The translations under genes were made by a program, and so were the position numbers. This document shows positions 18,552-27,316 of a DNA stretch of 64,000 nt, piece by piece. The DNA comes from Enterocloster clostridioformis (GTDB taxonomy: Bacteria > Bacillota > Clostridia > Lachnospirales > Lachnospiraceae). Location: positions 2,728,001 to 2,792,000 of the forward strand of contig NZ_JAIWZC010000001.1 of the NCBI RefSeq assembly GCF_020297485.1, written 5' to 3'. Within the stretch, counting starts at the first letter, position 1. Every line of letters starts with the position of its first letter. Under the pieces are notes generated by a model. The model saw only the letters and a list, made by a program, of their open reading frames with translations, did not search any database and was not told the origin of the DNA.

Positions 18552-18879
18552 ACAATTCGACCCCCTCATTTTTCACATTCTTATAAAAAGGGTCAGCCGG
18601 AAGCCAGTACTGGAAATGATTTACATTTTTTACAATCGGCATAATCATAATGTCATGGTCCAGATTAAAATCAAAGGTTATATCAGAAACCATACGCCCT
18701 TTCTGTTTTATGGTATCCTCCGTTGAATCCACCAGAATCATAATATCTATATCTGAGGATTCGGTATAATCTCCCCTTGCATAGGAACCATACAAAATAA
18801 CGGCCTTTAATTCACTCCCATATATCTCATGTATTCTATTCACATACTGAAAAAGCACATCTTGAGTCTGGCTTTGCAA
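18538..18879 (-). CDS. minimal nucleotidyltransferase (MntA-like), partner of the HEPN protein
   Basis: A 113-residue protein with the MNT signature GSYARGDYTESSDIDIMILV (Gly-Ser, then Asp-x-Asp) and a further acidic residue in NLDHDIMIMP. In MNT/HEPN toxin-antitoxin pairs the nucleotidyltransferase neutralises the HEPN protein by adenylylation. The start is TTG 18879 behind GAGGAAG. It is the first gene of the two-gene operon. Confidence 0.82.
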   Translation of the reverse strand: MQSQTQDVLFQYVNRIHEIYGSELKAVILYGSYARGDYTESSDIDIMILVDSTEDTIKQKGRMVSDITFDFNLDHDIMIMPIVKNVNHFQYWLPADPFYKNVKNEGVELYVAQ

Positions 18880-18989
18880 AATACCACTTCCTCTCTGTTT
18901 TTTAGGGATATATCACAACTGTATCTATTTTCATTATATCCGATTGATAGATACCTTACAACATTTTCCGGAATCTAAACAGAAAAATA

Positions 18990-19155
18990 TCAATTGATTC
19001 TCAATCTTCCTTCAAGAACCTCCATTATAACATCTATATCCTTCCTTGAATAATGGTTATATACGTCCATAGTAATCCTTATATCGGAATGGCCCATAAT
19101 CATTTGACTTGCTTTATAGTCGTGTACAACTGCACATAAGCGGCTGCAAAATGTA
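18990..19155 (-). pseudogene. C-terminal fragment of a phage/ICE-type tyrosine integrase
   Basis: The minus strand reads RLCAVVHDYKASQMIMGHSD, then IRITMDVYNHYS and a stop at 18992-18990. This holds the second catalytic His region (MGHSD) and the Tyr nucleophile (DVYNHYS). The upstream catalytic domain is missing. It meets the oppositely oriented recombinase remnant at 19164. Confidence 0.75.
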
Positions 19156-19163
19156 TGTCGTTA

Positions 19164-19185
19164 AAAATCCAAACGTTTGGATTTT
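19164..19185. repeat. 22-base perfect palindrome at a recombinase truncation point
   Basis: AAAATCCAAACGTTTGGATTTT is its own reverse complement. A near-identical copy (one central mismatch) lies at 31909-31930. At both places the palindrome immediately precedes codons for the R-H motif of a truncated tyrosine recombinase. Confidence 0.85.
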
Positions 19186-19407
19186 ATCCGGCACAATTAC
19201 GCAATACAGAACACCAACTCATGGATTTCCGCCGGCTTCGACTTTATCGACAAGCTGCTTTATCTGAGCAAGAGCATGGGGCATACATCCCTGGACAGCA
19301 CACGCTATTATTATTCGATAGTCCCTGCGCTGGCAGGCATCATCGAGGAAAAAAGCGAAGGCAGTTTCGATGACATCATACCGGAGGTGCCAGACTATGA
19401 AGAATAA
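19177..19407 (+). pseudogene. C-terminal fragment of tyrosine recombinase (first of a triad)
   Basis: The frame reads RLDFIRHNYAIQNTNSWISA, LYLSKSMGHTSLDSTRYYYS and a tail ending VPDYEE. It contains the catalytic RH, the GH box and the Tyr nucleophile. The N-terminal half is gone at the palindrome. The end overlaps the next recombinase start at 19397, the arrangement of three adjacent recombinase genes in Tn554-like or Lachnospiraceae triad elements. Confidence 0.75.
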
Positions 19408-19665
19408 AACTGCCGAGCCGTTGGAACTGGCGCACTATATCAACAAATTTCTTTCCGAGTATGCGCCATCGCATCTGACAAACAGCGACAATACCCTGGA
19501 TTCTTACGGGACTGCCCTTACGCTGTATATGGGATACCTGGAAACGCAGCGCGGCATCACGCCGGATAAGTTCAGCCCGGAGTGCTTCGACCAGCAGCAT
19601 ATCGAAGGCTGGCTGGAATGGCTGTCCGGGGAAAGGAAGTGCGGCGCCGGGAGTGTACCGAAAAA
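19397..19665 (+). pseudogene. N-terminal fragment of second tyrosine recombinase
   Basis: From ATG 19397 the frame reads MKNKTAEPLELAHYINKFLS, then SYGTALTLYMGYLETQRGIT and HIEGWLEWLSGERK. This is the SAM-like core-binding domain. Homology is lost near 19665, where sequence of a third recombinase begins, so an internal deletion has fused the two. Confidence 0.7.
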
Positions 19666-19674
19666 CTCCTCCTC

Positions 19675-20250
19675 TCAAAAGTGGAGTATGGCGTGTGTTA
19701 TGGATATGTGAAGCATTGTAGAACAATTCTCAAAGATCTTATCCTTTTCTTTGACGCAATCGGTATCCATGCTCCGGAAGAAGTAAGTTACACCCATTTA
19801 GAGCGGTTCATCAATTCACTGGTTGGCTGGTCCGCTTCCACAGTACGCAGCAGAATCAGCCTGGTACGCATGTACTTTCGTTTCCTTTTCCTAAACGGCG
19901 ATATCAAGGAACCGAGCACGTCTTGGCCTGCGCTTAGGGGATATCCGGGAACTGAAGCTTTCAGACATTGACTGGCAGGCGTGCACCCTGACTATCATAC
20001 AGAACAAGGCGAAGGAGCCGCTGACACTGCCTGTCCCCGATGATGTGGGCTGGGCAGTCATTGACTATCTAAAGAATGGACGCTCCGTCACGGAAAGCAA
20101 AAATGTTTTTGTCCGGCATGTTCCGCCTTATAACAGTTTTGCCATCACAAGCAACCAGCACAATATCATAAACAAAGCACTGTCCGATGCTGGGATTACA
20201 TACCGCGGTAAGCCCAGCGGCTTTCATACATTAAGGCATTCACCGGCCCC
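19675..20250 (+). pseudogene. third tyrosine recombinase, frameshifted and 3' truncated
   Basis: The first part reads SKVEYGVCYGYVKHCRTILK and TVRSRISLVRMYFRFLFLNG (core-binding domain). After a junction near 19915 the frame changes to LGLRLGDIRELKLSDIDWQA and continues NIINKALSDAGITYRG and GFHTLRHS, the catalytic HxxR box. Homology stops abruptly near 20250, so the Tyr nucleophile is missing. Confidence 0.7.
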
Positions 20251-20257
20251 CTGGCAG

Positions 20258-20400
20258 CACATTTTTACGGTATTGTGGAGGAACGGCACCGGATGGGTTT
20301 CAAGTTTGGAGAAGAAGAACGGCTCCTGCATGAACTGGACAGGATGAGTGTGGAGTTCGACTGCCAGGAAGGGCTTCCCGAAGAACATCCCAGTTGTCGT
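20258..20400 (+). pseudogene. N-terminal fragment of another tyrosine recombinase
   Basis: A plus-strand frame reads FYGIVEERHRMGFKFGEEER, then LLHELDRMSVEFDCQEGLPE before running into IS256 sequence. The pattern (GF-E-E-LH-D-F) resembles the N-terminal core-binding helix of triad recombinases. It is a short piece. Confidence 0.45.
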
Positions 20401-20960
20401 GCCAGCGCTTCATAGAATTCGGATATTTCGGCGTCCACTTTTGCTTCATAGAATTCGGATATTTCGGCGTCCACTTTTCTGTCACCTTCTCCAGCGCTTC
20501 CAGGGCTTTCTCCTCGTTCGCAGCGTGGTAGATAGTTTTCAGATCTGTGGAGACGGCTTTCCGGTCTTTGTCAGAGACATATTTGAGTGTGTTGCGTACC
20601 ATATGCGCGATGCAGCGCTGCTGCTCCGTCTTCGGGAATGCTGCCGATATGGCCTCCTTAATGCCCGTGAGTCCGTCTGAACAGAGGATGAGGATATCTT
20701 TCACTCCGCGGTTCTTCAGCTCATTCAGGACAGAGAGCCAGTACTTGGAACTCTCATTTTCCCGATTTGTATACTTAAAACTTCCTTTTTCCCTTCCGGC
20801 GTAAAGCCAAGGATGACATAGGCGGCAAGCTTGCGGATCACTTTGTTCTCCCAGACAGAATAAGATATCCATCAGCGTGTCGGATATCTGGCTGGTGGTC
20901 ATGCCTTTTGCCCTCCGTCATAACTACCTTGTGTACAGGTTGCTTTTCTCTTCTCGCCAT
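20345..20960 (-). pseudogene. IS256 (mutator) transposase, deleted internally and 3' truncated
   Basis: The minus strand starts at ATG 20960 with MARREKQPVHKVVMTEGKRH, then jumps into MTTSQISDTLMDI, showing a large internal deletion. A later frame has WLSVLNELKNRGVKDILILC and DGLTGIKEAISAAFPKTEQQ, the core of mutator-type transposases, ending near RWHDNWDV. Another frame carries LIRKLAAYVILG, indicating a further deletion and frameshift. The C-terminal Glu and DDE end are missing. Confidence 0.8.
20407..20478. repeat. 36-base tandem duplication inside the IS256 remnant
   Basis: Two head-to-tail identical copies (20407-20442 and 20443-20478). In the transposase frame they encode a duplicated KWTPKYPNSMK peptide, so the duplication adds 12 residues without shifting frame. 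Confidence 0.9.
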
Positions 20961-21098
20961 AATAATAGGCCTCCTTATGATAATAGATTTTATCATAGAA
21001 GACCTACTGCTTGATAGCTATTCCAATAAAAACTTTCATACTCCTAAATAGGCCGGAGTACAAAATGGCCCCCACAATATCGCGGAGGCCACAATCTG

Positions 21099-22619
21099 TT
21101 ATTTTAATGCTTCATAATCAGCGTCCGTATAATCTTCTTCCAGATTCCAATTATCAAATTCCAACTCTCTATAATCCATTCCCACTGCTTCACACGCACG
21201 CTTCCATTCTGTCGTAGTATCTTCCGCAAGTTTCCGCAGTGCACTATCATAATCTGTAATGCTCCGACTCAGCACGCCCTGCATAATTGCCCCTAGGCTC
21301 GGCTGAACATCTTTTACTTCTGAATAAAATGCGTTTGCCTTTTCAGCTCTCTTTGCTATTGTCGGAACTATCTTTGCTGTTGCATTTGCAATCGTATAGT
21401 AGTCCTTCATAATAGCGTTTGTCATATACTGTTCATTAATTTCAGGAATAACTGATACAAACACACCATCCTCTACGCAACTGGACTGATATCCAAACTC
21501 CTCACTATAAAGAGCCATCAGATAATCCACCGCTTCCTGCGGATGTTTGGACTGGCTATAAAGTCCCATCCACGGGGAAAGCTCTCCCTGCTGCACATAC
21601 GTGTCTTTCACACCATCAGGAACCGGAACAGCCATTACTCCATAATTCAAATCCGGATCATTAATCCCCCATTGAGAAATGCACCACATTCCTTGGCAAA
21701 GGAATCCTGCCTGTCCTTGAGCAAACAGTTCCCTCGCTTCCGGTGCGCTGATATTTACAGTATCCGGATGAATGCTTCCGTCATCTTCAAGCTGAGCAAA
21801 TAACTGCATTACACCTTTTACCGCATCCGTATCATATGGGGCCATTCCTTGATCCGTCAATACTTTCTGAGTAGCCGCAATCTTGCCACCTGCCGCTGCT
21901 GCCATTGATCTGGTCAAAACATCCAAACGGTTTATCTGTTTTCCACCATCAATCAAACCGTAAACATTTCCATTTCCATATTTAGTAATTTTTTTGCATG
22001 CTTCGCGAAATTCTGAATATGTTTCCGGAATTTTATCTACTCCCGCTGCGCTAAGCACATCTTTATTATAGAAAAACAGGCACTGGATTGTAGGCATAAG
22101 CTCCGTAATCGTATACCACTGATTTCCTTTATGTGTTACACCTTCACTGAACGATTTCGGATCGAACTTTTCCGCAAAATTATCCATTACATAATCATTA
22201 ATCGGCTGAAACCAATCCTCCTGAAGCGCTGTATCCAAAGTCATTCCCACCGGAATCGGGAAAAGATCAGGACCATCTCCAGATTTAATCATAGTCACAA
22301 TCGTATTCTTGAATTGATCTACCGTCAACTGTGTATACTCAATATTGATATCTGGATGAACTTCCATATACTTTTTATGAAATTCTTTTCTCTGCGGAGC
22401 AGATCCGTCACTCCAATCCACAATGCGAATCGTAACTTTTCCATCCGTATTCTGATCCGCTGAAACTACCTTATCACCTACTTCTCCTGCCGTCCCCGAA
22501 TTACGCACTGATGATTTTTCTTTCTTCTCATCCGTCTGAATTGCAGGCATTGCACAGCCTGTAGTGACCGCTACTGCCAAAAGTGCTGCTAAAGCGCATT
22601 GCCCCCATCTCTTCTTCAT
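21099..22619 (-). CDS. extracellular sugar-binding lipoprotein of an ABC importer
   Basis: A 506-residue family-1 solute-binding protein. A lipoprotein signal (ALAALLAVAVTTGC) is followed by a charged linker and the mature domain (VTIRIVDWSDGSAPQRKEFH, IKSGDGPDLFPIPVG, FYNKDVLSAAGVDKIPETYS). It captures an oligosaccharide or glycan breakdown product at the membrane surface for the two permeases encoded just upstream. AAAGGAG lies 6 bases before ATG 22619. It is the last gene of the sulfatase-permease-permease-binding-protein operon, in which no ATPase is present, so a shared MsmK/UgpC-type ATPase encoded elsewhere is expected. Confidence 0.9.
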   Translation of the reverse strand: MKKRWGQCALAALLAVAVTTGCAMPAIQTDEKKEKSSVRNSGTAGEVGDKVVSADQNTDGKVTIRIVDWSDGSAPQRKEFHKKYMEVHPDINIEYTQLTVDQFKNTIVTMIKSGDGPDLFPIPVGMTLDTALQEDWFQPINDYVMDNFAEKFDPKSFSEGVTHKGNQWYTITELMPTIQCLFFYNKDVLSAAGVDKIPETYSEFREACKKITKYGNGNVYGLIDGGKQINRLDVLTRSMAAAAGGKIAATQKVLTDQGMAPYDTDAVKGVMQLFAQLEDDGSIHPDTVNISAPEARELFAQGQAGFLCQGMWCISQWGINDPDLNYGVMAVPVPDGVKDTYVQQGELSPWMGLYSQSKHPQEAVDYLMALYSEEFGYQSSCVEDGVFVSVIPEINEQYMTNAIMKDYYTIANATAKIVPTIAKRAEKANAFYSEVKDVQPSLGAIMQGVLSRSITDYDSALRKLAEDTTTEWKRACEAVGMDYRELEFDNWNLEEDYTDADYEALK

Positions 22620-22701
22620 GTCCTACTCCTTTCACACTTTGTTAGTGTTTTATATATTTTTACTACTATTTTCTGCCTAAATATCTAAAATTCTTCTTTT
22701 G

Positions 22702-23526
22702 TCAACTCTTTACTGCACCTGCAATTCCTTCCACGAAATGGCGTTGAAGGATGATGAACAGAATGATAACGGGAATAACCGCAATCGTACCGCCCGCTGC
22801 AATTCCAGTCCAATCTACAGTATTTTCGCCTTTAAATGCATAAAGTCCAACCGCCAGTGTTCTCGAAGCAGGATTGTTTAAAGTCAATACCAACGGAAGC
22901 ATAAATGCATTCCAAGTCCAAATCGTCTCCATAATTACTACAGTCGTTGCAATCGGTTTGCACAAAGGCATCATAATATTAAAGAAAATTCTGAAGAAAC
23001 TGCATCCATCAATTTTAGCTGCTTCTTCCAATTCCATTGGAATAGAGGCAAAAAAGCTTGTAAACAGCATTAAGAAAATCACATGCGCTCCACCGGCCTG
23101 TGCAAGAACCAAACCTGTTTTGGTTCCCGTCAGATGCATACCCTTTACCACTTCATATGTGGGAATAATGGTACTGACCAACGGGATTGCAATGCTGCCC
23201 ACAAAAATTCCCATCATCAAGTTTCTTCCCACAAATTTATAACGCCCCATTGCATAACCGGCAAGCATCGTAATAATCAGAACCAACACTACAGCAAAGC
23301 ACGTCACAACTACCGTATTCAAAAAATAACTGCCAAAATTAGCTTTTACCCAAATACGTTTAATATTATCCAATGTCGGTGCTTGTGGAATCAAGCCTAA
23401 ACGATTATTAAAAAACTCGTTCTGACTCTTAAATGATGCGGAAATCATCCAAAGAAACGGATAGACCCAAATCAACCCGATTGCCAGCAATACCAAATGG
23501 TTTATTCCTTTTTTTACCCAACTCAT
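22702..23526 (-). CDS. sugar ABC importer permease (MalG/UgpE type)
   Basis: A 274-residue membrane protein with six predicted helices and the EAA loop EAAKIDGCSFFRIFFNIMMP, which contacts the ATPase. AGGAGAGG precedes ATG 23526. It lies 16 bases after the partner permease and 82 bases before the binding-protein gene. Confidence 0.92.
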   Translation of the reverse strand: MSWVKKGINHLVLLAIGLIWVYPFLWMISASFKSQNEFFNNRLGLIPQAPTLDNIKRIWVKANFGSYFLNTVVVTCFAVVLVLIITMLAGYAMGRYKFVGRNLMMGIFVGSIAIPLVSTIIPTYEVVKGMHLTGTKTGLVLAQAGGAHVIFLMLFTSFFASIPMELEEAAKIDGCSFFRIFFNIMMPLCKPIATTVVIMETIWTWNAFMLPLVLTLNNPASRTLAVGLYAFKGENTVDWTGIAAGGTIAVIPVIILFIILQRHFVEGIAGAVKS

Positions 23527-23541
23527 AACCTCTCCTTATCA

Positions 23542-24486
23542 TCAATTTTTCTTATCTAGATGTACTTTGACTCCATTCAAAATCACACCCACAACAATTA
23601 CCACTGCTCCGAAGAAAAGTGCTGCAGCGCTGGCATATCCCAGCCTTGGCATCCCGATTTCACTTGAAAATGCAGAGCGATAAACATAAGTTGCAATTAC
23701 ATCCGTTGCATAATAAGGTCCACCTTCTGTCATTGTTTTTACAATATCGAAAACCTTCAAAGAATTGATTACACATAAAGTTGCTATCACTCCCCCTACC
23801 GGAGCAATCAAAGGAAGGACAATATGAATAAACATCTGTACCCGATTTGCTCCATCTACTGTCGCCGCTTCATATACATCCTTTGAAATACCTTGCAGGC
23901 CTGCAAGCCAATAAATCATGTATGTTCCGCAATCTTTCCAAAGCGAAATCAGCACTAACGACGGCATTGCCCAAGCAGCATTTCCAAGAAAATTAATTGG
24001 TTTCCTCAAAAGATGAAAGCTCATTAAAATGTGATTAACCGGTCCCTGCACTCCCATAATAAAAATCATGATAATACCAACCACAGATGCCGTAGTAACA
24101 ACAGGAATAAAATACATGGTACGGTAAACTCCACGACCCTTTAATTTCTCATCGTTAAGCAAATAAGCAAGAATAAGCGATACGGCCAATTCCAACGGAA
24201 CAATCATAACTGTATATTTAATACTATTTAAAAAAGCATTCCAAAACAGCTTATCTGTAAGCAATTCCTTATAATTTGACAACCCCACAAATCGTGCTGT
24301 CCGTGTTAATCCCGACCAGTCAAGCAACGAATACACAATACTGCAGACAATCGGATAACCCTGAAATAGAATATAAAAGATAACCGCCGCAGCCATAAAA
24401 AGCCAGCACCACGCATTTAACACTAACTTATCTTTTCTTTTTCTCTTCTGAACTCTTAATTCAAGCTCTATTGTGTTCGATTCCAT
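23542..24486 (-). CDS. sugar ABC importer permease (MalF/UgpA type)
   Basis: About 314 residues with six predicted helices and the EAA loop EAATVDGANRVQMFIHIVLP. I placed the start at ATG 24486 (MESNTIELELRVQ), behind a purine-rich GGGGGATT, because the open frame upstream overlaps the sulfatase coding region. It forms the heterodimeric channel with the 22702-23526 product. Confidence 0.9.
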   Translation of the reverse strand: MESNTIELELRVQKRKRKDKLVLNAWCWLFMAAAVIFYILFQGYPIVCSIVYSLLDWSGLTRTARFVGLSNYKELLTDKLFWNAFLNSIKYTVMIVPLELAVSLILAYLLNDEKLKGRGVYRTMYFIPVVTTASVVGIIMIFIMGVQGPVNHILMSFHLLRKPINFLGNAAWAMPSLVLISLWKDCGTYMIYWLAGLQGISKDVYEAATVDGANRVQMFIHIVLPLIAPVGGVIATLCVINSLKVFDIVKTMTEGGPYYATDVIATYVYRSAFSSEIGMPRLGYASAAALFFGAVVIVVGVILNGVKVHLDKKN

Positions 24487-24505
24487 AATCCCCCGTCTCC
24501 CTTCC

Positions 24506-25996
24506 CTATAACTTCTTTTTCCTGGTTGCGGATTCCATCGGAAGTCCCGTATCATAATCCAATTGCCGAGGCTCATATTCTTCATTCTCTCTCTGTCTTG
24601 TATACCCCTCATTATCCCAGTCTGGTACAAAATCTTTCCTCCATGGCCGCATGCGCCACTGATAACCCCTGTATAAATCTCTGGTGTTATTCATATGTTC
24701 AATCAATCTTTCATGCATGGCATTTCTGGCCTCTGCATAATTTTCATCGTTAATCAGGTTATTCATCTCATATTTATCTTTTTCCAAGTCATAGAACTCA
24801 TCACTGTCCAGCAGATGAATCACCAGCTTATATCGTTTGGATATTGCTGCTCTCATAATCTGCAGCCCGCCGAACCCATCATGGTCAATCTCATATCTGG
24901 TAAACTCTGTATATACCACATCATTGATTTCTTTGGATGTATCATAAATCTGCGGAAGCATGCTTTTACCTTCCAGCAGCTTTGGAATAGGAAGTCCAAA
25001 ATAATCCATTATGGTCGGAACAATATCAATATGGGATGCCATTGCATCTTCCACGCACCCACTTGCACCCCCCTTGATGATTAACGGGATGTTTGCTACT
25101 TCTTTGTACGCTGCCGCATTTTTTGAGAACAATCTATGTGCCCCAAGCATATCTCCATGGTCAGATGTAAAGATTACCATTGCATCCGGCGCTACCTCTT
25201 TAATCTTATCGAGTACCCGTCCAATCTCATAATCCACAAAAGAATTACAGCCCAGGAATAAAGATAGGCCATCAGAAGACTTATTAATCTCGTCTTTTGC
25301 GGCATGCAGTTTTTTTCCTGCCCAAAGACGCTGCATAAATGGTTTCTTAGAAAGGTCATCCTGAAAATTCGGACAATCATCAAACTTAAATCCATCATAC
25401 ATGTGATTAAACGGAGCCGGGCAGAGGGATGGACCATGAGGCTCATCATAGGACACACTCAGAAAGAAGTCCTTATCTTTATATGTCTCCAGATATTTAA
25501 TTGCACGCTCTGAGCACCGATATGCGTAAGTAAACTTTTCTGAAAAGTCTATTTTATATGATTCTTTCGAATCTCTGGATTTTACTTTATCTTCATCACT
25601 CAACTCATCTAAATATGTTTTCATGTCATACCAGTAGTCTGGATTCCAACCTTCCGGGCAATGTCCGTTTCCAAAATAATCCGAACCGTCCAGATGCCAT
25701 TTCCCAATATAGCCACATTCAATATTATTATCACTAAGTCTCTGACCTATCGTCTTTATATTATCTCCCATAGCGATACTATTGGTTACCATGCCGTTTG
25801 TATGCGGAAACGTCCCTGTAAAGATTGCACTTCTGGCCGGGCCGCATACCGGCTGACAGGTATATGCATTCTCGTAACGGATTCCCTCTTCAGCCAAACG
25901 GTCCAAATTCGGTGTTTTCATCTTTGGATTACCATAACAGCCAACCATATCTTTCCTGGTTGTGTCTGTCATCAAAAAAATACATTGTCTTTTCAC
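24506..25996 (-). CDS. cysteine-type sulfatase
   Basis: A 496-residue type I sulfatase. The activation motif is CQPVCGPARSAIFTG: the Cys of CGPAR is converted to formylglycine, in anaerobes by a radical-SAM maturase (anSME) not found in this window. Metal and active-site regions are visible: LMTDTTRKDMVG at the N-terminus, GYIGKWHLDG, and FTSDHGDMLGAH. There is no signal peptide, so it would act on sulfated sugars after import, consistent with the importer genes behind it. Candidate substrates are glycosaminoglycan or mucin fragments; the sequence alone does not decide. The start is GTG 25996, 6 bases after AGGAGG. It is the first gene of a leftward operon and diverges from an AraC regulator. 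Confidence 0.92.
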   Translation of the reverse strand: MKRQCIFLMTDTTRKDMVGCYGNPKMKTPNLDRLAEEGIRYENAYTCQPVCGPARSAIFTGTFPHTNGMVTNSIAMGDNIKTIGQRLSDNNIECGYIGKWHLDGSDYFGNGHCPEGWNPDYWYDMKTYLDELSDEDKVKSRDSKESYKIDFSEKFTYAYRCSERAIKYLETYKDKDFFLSVSYDEPHGPSLCPAPFNHMYDGFKFDDCPNFQDDLSKKPFMQRLWAGKKLHAAKDEINKSSDGLSLFLGCNSFVDYEIGRVLDKIKEVAPDAMVIFTSDHGDMLGAHRLFSKNAAAYKEVANIPLIIKGGASGCVEDAMASHIDIVPTIMDYFGLPIPKLLEGKSMLPQIYDTSKEINDVVYTEFTRYEIDHDGFGGLQIMRAAISKRYKLVIHLLDSDEFYDLEKDKYEMNNLINDENYAEARNAMHERLIEHMNNTRDLYRGYQWRMRPWRKDFVPDWDNEGYTRQRENEEYEPRQLDYDTGLPMESATRKKKL

Positions 25997-26174
25997 TTGC
26001 CGCCTCCTCTGTTAATTAAGTTTATCATGAATGATTCTGCTTATTTACGACACCAGTATAGTGCGTATAGAGCTGTATTCCCATATCCAATCATAAGTTT
26101 TACATGGACAATTCTGTTTTTATCTGTTATATTTTTTAGCAGAAGAGATTTATTATAAGGAAGAAGGAAGTATT
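25997..26174. promoter_or_regulatory. divergent promoter region, sulfatase operon and araC-type regulator
   Basis: A 178-base AT-rich intergenic region between divergent starts, expected to contain both promoters and the regulator's binding site. No clear dyad was identified by eye. Confidence 0.5.
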
Positions 26175-27044
26175 ATGATAAATGTTTCAGGTCACCTAAG
26201 AAACGAAAGACGCACAACCGGCTTCGCAGACTACTCTAGTCCACTGTCTATCAACTGTTGTGGAATGCAGATTTTCAAAACAAAAGATTACTCTCAGAAC
26301 CGTTCCGCAGGCAGAGTCGATTATCAGCTCATATATATCCACAAGGGGGCCGGACACTATTATCTAAATAAGGAATGGAAAGCATTGGGGGCTGGAAATA
26401 TTCTTCTCTTTCAACCGCAAGAACCCCAAACCTATTCCTATTTCGCCAAAGACCATCCCGAAATTTACTGGATTCATTTCACCGGCTATGACTGTAAGAA
26501 TATCATTAAGAAGTATAACCTCCATAACTTTTATATTGGAGAACACCCCCTGTTAAAAACCCTTTTCCAAGAGACTATCATGGAATTACAACTGAAAAAG
26601 ACATTTTGGGAAGATGTTGTTTTAAGCAATTTTCTTCAAATACTTGCTATCATAGCCCGGGCACATCAACAGATTCTTTCTCCTTTAGGAAATGACTTTT
26701 CTATCGATTGCCTCGTTATGCAGCTTAATCAAAAGTACAAAGAAAACTGGAATGTACAGTTAATGGCTCAATACTGCAAATTAAGTGTGGGATATTTTTC
26801 TCACATATTTAAAAAACGTATGGGAGTCGCACCTATGCGTTATCTGACCGAACTTCGAGTCAACAAAGCAAAAGAACTCATAGCTACCAATACAATGAAC
26901 TTGTCCACCATTGCCCCCTTAGTAGGTTACTCTGATCCTCTTTATTTCAGCCGGGTATTTAAAAAGACTACCGGAATTCCTCCAACAGAATTCCAGCAGT
27001 CCTTGCTTACTTCCAATACCCCTGAGTGGTGGCCCGATAGATAA
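26175..27044 (+). CDS. AraC-family transcriptional regulator
   Basis: A 289-residue protein with an N-terminal cupin-like sensor part (YQLIYIHKGAGHYYLNKEWK, GNILLFQPQEPQTY) and a C-terminal double HTH (MAQYCKLSVGYFSHIFKKRM, IAPLVGYSDPLYFSRVFKKT). It is divergent from the sulfatase operon and likely activates it in response to the transported sugar. AAGGAAG precedes ATG 26175. Confidence 0.92.
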   Translation: MINVSGHLRNERRTTGFADYSSPLSINCCGMQIFKTKDYSQNRSAGRVDYQLIYIHKGAGHYYLNKEWKALGAGNILLFQPQEPQTYSYFAKDHPEIYWIHFTGYDCKNIIKKYNLHNFYIGEHPLLKTLFQETIMELQLKKTFWEDVVLSNFLQILAIIARAHQQILSPLGNDFSIDCLVMQLNQKYKENWNVQLMAQYCKLSVGYFSHIFKKRMGVAPMRYLTELRVNKAKELIATNTMNLSTIAPLVGYSDPLYFSRVFKKTTGIPPTEFQQSLLTSNTPEWWPDR

Positions 27045-27316
27045 TTGGGTCACTATTTTTTTACTATTGTACATTCCAAACCGCTAAGGGATGGTTCCCC
27101 ATCCTGCCACGTATAGCTGGCTACTCCTTGTGTCTGCAGAAAATAGTCTATTATTACATAAAAAGAAACCATTGTACATATCTATCGCATTGTAAAAGGC
27201 TGCTAAGTTGTTCGCTATAGTACTATATAAAATTTTACATTTTAATGAAACCTTTTTACTTCTCGCTCCGTCTAATCTAAATGAGCCCCATACTGTACTT
27301 ACTGGAGGAATGAAAA
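27045..27316. other. intergenic stretch before the MBOAT gene
   Basis: 272 bases without a supported gene. A small dyad (GGATGG...CCATCC) near 27090-27105 could terminate the araC-type gene. The AT-rich part at 27170-27260 probably holds the promoter of the acylation operon. Confidence 0.4.
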
